Assembly (NCBI RefSeq): GCF_000333955.1
Contig: NZ_CAPS01000063.1
Location: 1 to 53,153, forward strand
Direction: 5' to 3'
DNA from: Rhodococcus sp. AW25M09
GTDB lineage: Bacteria > Actinomycetota > Actinomycetes > Mycobacteriales > Mycobacteriaceae
Length of the DNA: 53,153 nt
The translations under genes were made by a program, and so were the position numbers. Below are positions 49,292-53,153 of the stretch, one piece after another. The notes beneath the pieces were generated by a model. The model had not been told where the DNA came from. It did not search any database and was given only the letters and a program-made list of their open reading frames with translations. The stretch's first letter is position 1. Each line of letters opens with the position of its first letter.

Positions 49292-50593
49292 CTACTTATC
49301 GTCCGAAATGTCGTCGGATACTTCGGCCACTTCGTCGGTCTCGAACAGCTGCAGCTGGATCGCCGAGGGGTCGACCACCGGCGTGACCTGCTCAGGAGTG
49401 CTACGGAGTACCTCGCGTAGAGCGGCCACGGTCCGGCTCCACTTGGCGGCTTCTCGATCCGCATCGTCGACATCGCAGTGCTCGTCGCCCAGATCTGCGG
49501 CAACCGCCATTGCACGCCACAACGCTTCCTGTTCTGCGCTGATGCGCAGATAGGAGACGACGACATCGCGGTCGGACGAGCAGCGCGCGAGAACGGCCTT
49601 GAGGTCGAGGGGCGCGTCCGACTCGGCGGCCAGTTCGACCAATTCGAGCAGGCCGTCCGGGAAATCGGCCGCGGTCACGGTCGGCGGCGCCGGCTCTCCG
49701 AGCATGCCGCCGAAGTCCTCGGCGAACTTCTCGTCGACCTGCTCCCACACGTGACTGAGCATGCGCACCGCCCACAGCAGGTGATCGGCGACGAAGGGTG
49801 AGCCGCTGACCCGCACCTGAGCGACGATGCAGTCCTGGACCAGGTGCAACATCACATCGGGCAGCTGCAGATTGAGGTCGACCAGCAACTCGGCCGCGCG
49901 AGTGCGACCGGACACGGCATGCACCAGGGTCGAATTGATCTCGACGACCGGTTCGGTGGGCTTGACCGATACGTACGCGGTGCCGCCCACGAATCGCAGG
50001 GGAATGTCGCCGTCGGGGTCGTGATCCGGCGGGAAACCGAACCACGGTTCGAGAGCGTGATCGACCAGCTGCTGCAAGTGCTCTCTGCCCTTGGGCTGCA
50101 CGCAGAGGGGGACAACGGTGCTGTCGGGCTCGGTAGCAGAGACGTCGAAGCTGGGCACGTCGTAACGCCCGGTGGCGCGTGAGCTCAGGAAAGACGGGTG
50201 GGGCAGTCCCCAGATGTCGCGAAAGACCGAGACGGTTTTCTTCGCGAGATCATCGGACCACGATCGATTGCGGTCCACGTGTGGTGCCGTTGGCTCGGAA
50301 TTCAGCGATATACGAAATCCCAGTGCGCTCAAAGCTTGTCGCTGCTCTTCGGTGATGGAGCGGCTGCTGTGCAGGTGCTCGTTCGCGGGGATCTCGCACC
50401 GAACCATATCGAGATCCCAGGCGTAGAACTGCACACAGGCGGCGGTGTCGGGTACGCCGTCGGTGGTGTCGTAGCGCGACTCGATCACCAGCGCGTCACC
50501 GTCACGCATGGCGCTGACGTAGTCGCCGAGCGTGCGCTGGAACTGCATCCAGGCGGCGTCGACGTCGAAGTCGAACTCGAGTGAATCGCTCAT
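49292..50593 (-). CDS. TY-Chap-like (YbjN/CesT-fold) protein
   Basis: 433 aa. Two-domain layout typical of proteins annotated as T3SS/YbjN peptide-binding chaperones: LVHAVSGRTRAAELLVDLNLQLPDVMLHLVQDCIVAQVRVSGSPFVADHLLWAVRMLSHVWEQVDEKFAEDFGG in the middle and a long helical C-terminus. The N-terminal part has WDLDMVRCEIPANEHL. No signal peptide or membrane segment. Such chaperone-like proteins are frequent in ESX-bearing actinomycetes; the client is unknown. Confidence 0.75.
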   Translation of the reverse strand: MSDSLEFDFDVDAAWMQFQRTLGDYVSAMRDGDALVIESRYDTTDGVPDTAACVQFYAWDLDMVRCEIPANEHLHSSRSITEEQRQALSALGFRISLNSEPTAPHVDRNRSWSDDLAKKTVSVFRDIWGLPHPSFLSSRATGRYDVPSFDVSATEPDSTVVPLCVQPKGREHLQQLVDHALEPWFGFPPDHDPDGDIPLRFVGGTAYVSVKPTEPVVEINSTLVHAVSGRTRAAELLVDLNLQLPDVMLHLVQDCIVAQVRVSGSPFVADHLLWAVRMLSHVWEQVDEKFAEDFGGMLGEPAPPTVTAADFPDGLLELVELAAESDAPLDLKAVLARCSSDRDVVVSYLRISAEQEALWRAMAVAADLGDEHCDVDDADREAAKWSRTVAALREVLRSTPEQVTPVVDPSAIQLQLFETDEVAEVSDDISDDK

Positions 50594-50684
50594 GTCGGCT
50601 CCTTACCCAGATCGCGCTGATGTAACGCGCTCCCGGTCACGCTAGCGGCGACCACCGACACGGTCTCGGCGCTCGCGGTTGCGG

Positions 50685-51854
50685 TCACGTCGTCGCCGAA
50701 TCCTCGACCGCGGGGCTCAGCGGGTCATCGAGCGATTCGTCATCGATCGCACCGAAGGGCTGCGCCTCGGCCACACCGTCCAGCACCGCCGGACGCAATG
50801 CGTGCGGAACGGCCAGTACCTCCTCGATCCTGACCAGGATGCCCTGCTCGATGAGAGATCGAACCCGGTGATCGATCAACTGCGCCGTACGCAGATCCTC
50901 GCCCTCGAGTTCCGCGTAGTCCTCGCCCTCGTTGTTGACCGGTAGCTCGTCGGTCATCGCGGCGAGCAACGTCTGCACCGCGAATGTGTTGGCGAGAGAC
51001 CGCGAGACATCGGGATCGTCGGCATCCCCTGACAGCTGCACACGCACGTGCTCGGCGACCAGTTCGTGCACGGTTTCGGCCCCGCGGCCGGCCAACGAAT
51101 GGGCGTTGTCGCCGGGCTTTGCGGTGTCTCCGTCGATTCGAATCAGTTCCGTTGCGATGGCCGTCGACCAGTAGTCGACCGAGGCGATGTCCGCGCCCAG
51201 CTGGGCGGGATCGAACGGAGCCGAGCTGACGGCGCGCTGCAGATGAGCATCGTTCGGCACGGCCAAACCATCGGCCACCCGAGCGACGATGTCGTCGAGT
51301 GCGGGCAACAGCGGCAGCGCCGAAATCGCTGCCAGCTCCTGAGCGAGAGAGACGGCGGGCAGATCGATGTCGTCGGCGTCGAGCATGTCGGGCTCGTCGC
51401 CTTCGAGGAAGTCCGACAGGTCGTCCATGCAATGGGCGTAGTCCTCGGGAGTGCCGTCCCAGAGATCGGTCTCGTCCAGGAAGGTCAGATACTGAAGTGA
51501 GGTGAGCACGAGATTGACTGCGGTGTCCTCGGCAGTCTCGGACTCCTCCTGCAGGATGCGTTCTGCGGCGTCCACCAATAGATGTGCATCGGCGGGCATC
51601 CAGGCGCTGGGGGAGAAGCCGGGCCGGGCACCGGAGAGTTGAGTCAGTGTCGAGGAGACGAGCCGCGAGATCGCTTCGGACTGCTCCGACATGTCGCTCT
51701 CGTTCAGCCACTCGACGAACCCGTCGATCAGATCGGCGATGCGCTCGGTGTCGACACCGGACGGGGCCGGTCGGGATTGTTGGTGACGCCGTTGCCGGGC
51801 CTTGGTCTTTTCTGCACGTTTCTGTCCGCGGTTGGCAGGCCGCTTCGATCCCAT
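50685..51854 (-). CDS. unrecognised acidic protein
   Basis: 389 aa. Basic N-terminus (MGSKRPANRGQKRAEKTKARQRRHQQSRP), then a largely helical acidic body (DDLSDFLEGDEPDMLDADDIDLPA). The C-terminal tail (VLAVPHALRPAVLDGVAEAQP) resembles the gene at 6757-7581. ATG at 51852-51854. It is 92 bp upstream of the TY-Chap-like gene and probably shares a transcript. Function unknown. Confidence 0.72.
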   Translation of the reverse strand: MGSKRPANRGQKRAEKTKARQRRHQQSRPAPSGVDTERIADLIDGFVEWLNESDMSEQSEAISRLVSSTLTQLSGARPGFSPSAWMPADAHLLVDAAERILQEESETAEDTAVNLVLTSLQYLTFLDETDLWDGTPEDYAHCMDDLSDFLEGDEPDMLDADDIDLPAVSLAQELAAISALPLLPALDDIVARVADGLAVPNDAHLQRAVSSAPFDPAQLGADIASVDYWSTAIATELIRIDGDTAKPGDNAHSLAGRGAETVHELVAEHVRVQLSGDADDPDVSRSLANTFAVQTLLAAMTDELPVNNEGEDYAELEGEDLRTAQLIDHRVRSLIEQGILVRIEEVLAVPHALRPAVLDGVAEAQPFGAIDDESLDDPLSPAVEDSATT

Positions 51855-51902
51855 GGCTGCCAGCTTATCTGCTGGCATGTCCGCTTTCGTATGTCCATGC
51901 CT

Positions 51903-52586
51903 TCAGCCGAGCAGGAAGGAACCGGCGGCCGGAGGAAGGGTCGGATCGGGTGCGCGTCGATACAGCTCGGCGGGTCGGCCGCCGCCTGCAGTCGACGTGG
52001 TTCCGGTTCCCTCCAGGGAATCGATTACATGGCGCCGGAACGTGTCTTTCGAGAGCGGGCGATCGAACACGATCTCGTACAGCTCTCGCAGCTCCAGGAG
52101 AGTGAATTCTTCTTCCGTCAACCGTGCCGGGTCTACCTCGTGCGCGTAGCGATGGCGCAGGTCGAGAACTGCTTCGGTCACCATGTGGTCGTGGTCGAAG
52201 GCCAGCGTCGACACCGGCCTCGCTCGATCGATGAGCATGGATTCGGTTGTTGCGGTGAGTGATCGGGCCGAGACAGCTGCACTGTGTGCCATCGACAGCA
52301 CCCATCCGCGGTCATCGCGGTCCGGGGCGTCGAACATCTTCAGCTGATGAAACGTGAGATCGTCGATGCCCGCTTTGATTCGCAACGCGCGCTCGGCTGC
52401 ATCGGCGAGATTTTCGGCGGGTCGTAAAAACGTACCCGGAAGCGCACGGCCACGCTCCGATGGCACCACCACGACGTGCAATCGCCGTTCGCGGACGGTC
52501 AATACTGCAACGTCGACTGCCACCGATGGGCGTGGGTAGTCGGTCAGAGCGTTGCCTTCGCGGTCTCGCCATGTCATGTCTTGCAT
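51903..52586 (-). CDS. NrtR-like NUDIX/winged-helix regulator
   Basis: 227 aa. N-terminal NUDIX-like domain (DVAVLTVRERRLHVVVVPSERGRALPGTFLRPAENLADAAERALRIKAGI) whose catalytic box is degenerate, and a C-terminal winged helix (LTEEEFTLLELRELYEIVFDRPLSKDTFRRHVID). This is the NrtR layout, in which the NUDIX domain senses ADP-ribose. The start at 52586 (MQDMTW) or 52577 (MTWRD) is uncertain. It is divergent from an ADP-ribosylglycohydrolase gene, which fits regulation by ADP-ribose. Confidence 0.86.
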   Translation of the reverse strand: MQDMTWRDREGNALTDYPRPSVAVDVAVLTVRERRLHVVVVPSERGRALPGTFLRPAENLADAAERALRIKAGIDDLTFHQLKMFDAPDRDDRGWVLSMAHSAAVSARSLTATTESMLIDRARPVSTLAFDHDHMVTEAVLDLRHRYAHEVDPARLTEEEFTLLELRELYEIVFDRPLSKDTFRRHVIDSLEGTGTTSTAGGGRPAELYRRAPDPTLPPAAGSFLLG

Positions 52587-52587
52587 C

Positions 52588-52615
52588 TTAGCGTGAATCT
52601 GATCTATTGTTAGCG
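52588..52615. promoter_or_regulatory. direct TTAGCG repeats between NrtR-like and glycohydrolase genes
   Basis: TTAGCG at 52588-52593 and 52610-52615 in the same orientation, 22 bp apart (about two helical turns), within the 52-bp intergenic region. Likely operator half-sites of the NrtR-like regulator; the exact boundary is a guess. Confidence 0.5.
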
Positions 52616-52638
52616 CAACATCGATCAAAGGGGTGGAT

Positions 52639-53153
52639 ATGTACTTGACGGACATTCAGCACGATCGAGCGCGAGGCGTTCTGCTCGGAACCGCCGCGGG
52701 CGACGCGTTGGGAGCGGGCTACGAGTTCGGATACCCCGCGCCCGAGACCGCTATCGCCATGATCGGCGGCGGTACATTCGATTGGGCTCCAGGAGAATGG
52801 ACCGACGACACCTCGATGGCGCTGTGTGTCGCGCGTGCCCTCGAGACCGGCGGAGACGTCGATGACATCGCCGAGAACTTTCGTACATGGTTTGCGCAGA
52901 ACCCTCCCGACGTCGGCAACCAGACTCGCGCTGTGCTCTCACAGATCACGCGCAGCGGTGCGGAGATGACCGCGGCGGCAGCATCCTTGCCGGGCAGAAC
53001 GGGCGGCAACGGATCGCTCATGCGGACCGCGCCGGTCGCCCTGGCCTACCTCGACGATCCCGTTGGATGTGGAGCCGCTGCGGCGCGGATCAGCGCTCTC
53101 ACCCACTCGGACCCGCGCGCCGGTGAAGCGTGTCAATTATGGAGTCACGCAAT
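52639..53153 (+). CDS. ADP-ribosylglycohydrolase (DraG-like), N-terminal part
   Basis: 171 codons open to the right edge from the ATG at 52639 (GGGGTGG upstream). DraG landmarks: LLGTAAGDALGAGYEFG, GEWTDDTSMALCVARAL (metal-binding Thr-Asp-Asp), GGNGSLMRTAPVAL, and THSDPRAGEACQLW. It removes ADP-ribose from arginine or related sites. Divergent from the NrtR-like regulator. The C-terminal metal-binding part lies beyond the window. Confidence 0.92.
   Translation, partial: MYLTDIQHDRARGVLLGTAAGDALGAGYEFGYPAPETAIAMIGGGTFDWAPGEWTDDTSMALCVARALETGGDVDDIAENFRTWFAQNPPDVGNQTRAVLSQITRSGAEMTAAAASLPGRTGGNGSLMRTAPVALAYLDDPVGCGAAAARISALTHSDPRAGEACQLWSHA

Overview
The window (53,153 bp, GC-rich, dense, few long gaps) reads as a chromosomal segment of a mycolic-acid actinomycete, most like Rhodococcus/Rhodococcoides. 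The reasons are the many GTG/TTG starts, paired tetR/arsR regulators, several acyl-CoA ligases and thioesterases, an F420-type PPOX protein, a ferredoxin-fused FprB-type reductase, an AurF-type diiron protein and DUF3558 lipoproteins. The genus is an inference from gene content; no rRNA or other marker gene is present.

Left part (1-3.6 kb) is a gene graveyard around an intact upp: a CaiB-type CoA-transferase start, an amidase remnant with an in-frame stop, a CitE C-terminal remnant, a Fic gene broken by a stop and a frameshift, a frameshifted membrane protein, and two orphan copies of the 3' end of a DUF6941-type gene whose intact copy lies at 6.4 kb.

3.8-18.1 kb is an accessory island and the most interesting part. 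It has two closely related cassettes of a DUF3558 lipoprotein plus a 133-aa helical protein. After the second comes a tightly coupled SAV_915 / EspC-like (YxxxD signal) / WXG-glycine-zipper putative toxin operon, followed by a multi-pass membrane protein that fits an immunity protein. Debris of that membrane gene family lies on both sides of the intact copy and again at 18 kb. A third, diverged cassette is at 33.9 kb. All three cassettes and the toxin operon carry the same putative ECF-sigma promoter, GGAACCGA with CGTC exactly 16 nt after GGAACC. I read this as a SigM-like regulon driving a type VII secretion effector/immunity system. The island also holds a SAM-IV-type riboswitch ahead of an unknown gene, a yeast-type cytosine deaminase, a SEC-C protein, a hipBA pair with an atypical HipA catalytic loop, and an exonuclease-BRCT-TerD fusion.

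18-33 kb: tautomerase, zeta toxin with ParD-like antitoxin, acyl-CoA ligase, PPOX protein, alpha/beta hydrolase, thioesterase, a PRISE-like SDR divergent from an ArsR regulator with palindromic operators, an orphan adenine methyltransferase, small membrane proteins, a double-headed TetR, a LuxR-type mini-regulator, DedA, an SMP-30-like lipoprotein and an ArsR/AHSA1 pair. 34-46 kb: dicarboxylate symporter, SanA-like protein, an EhuBCDA-type ABC importer, an ABC-F protein, a second acyl-CoA ligase, a DUF2786 protein and an exported protein. 46-53 kb: unusual G-rich and 17-bp tandem repeats, FprB plus AurF-type diiron protein, a TY-Chap-like protein, an unrecognised protein, and an NrtR-like regulator divergent from an ADP-ribosylglycohydrolase that runs off the right edge.
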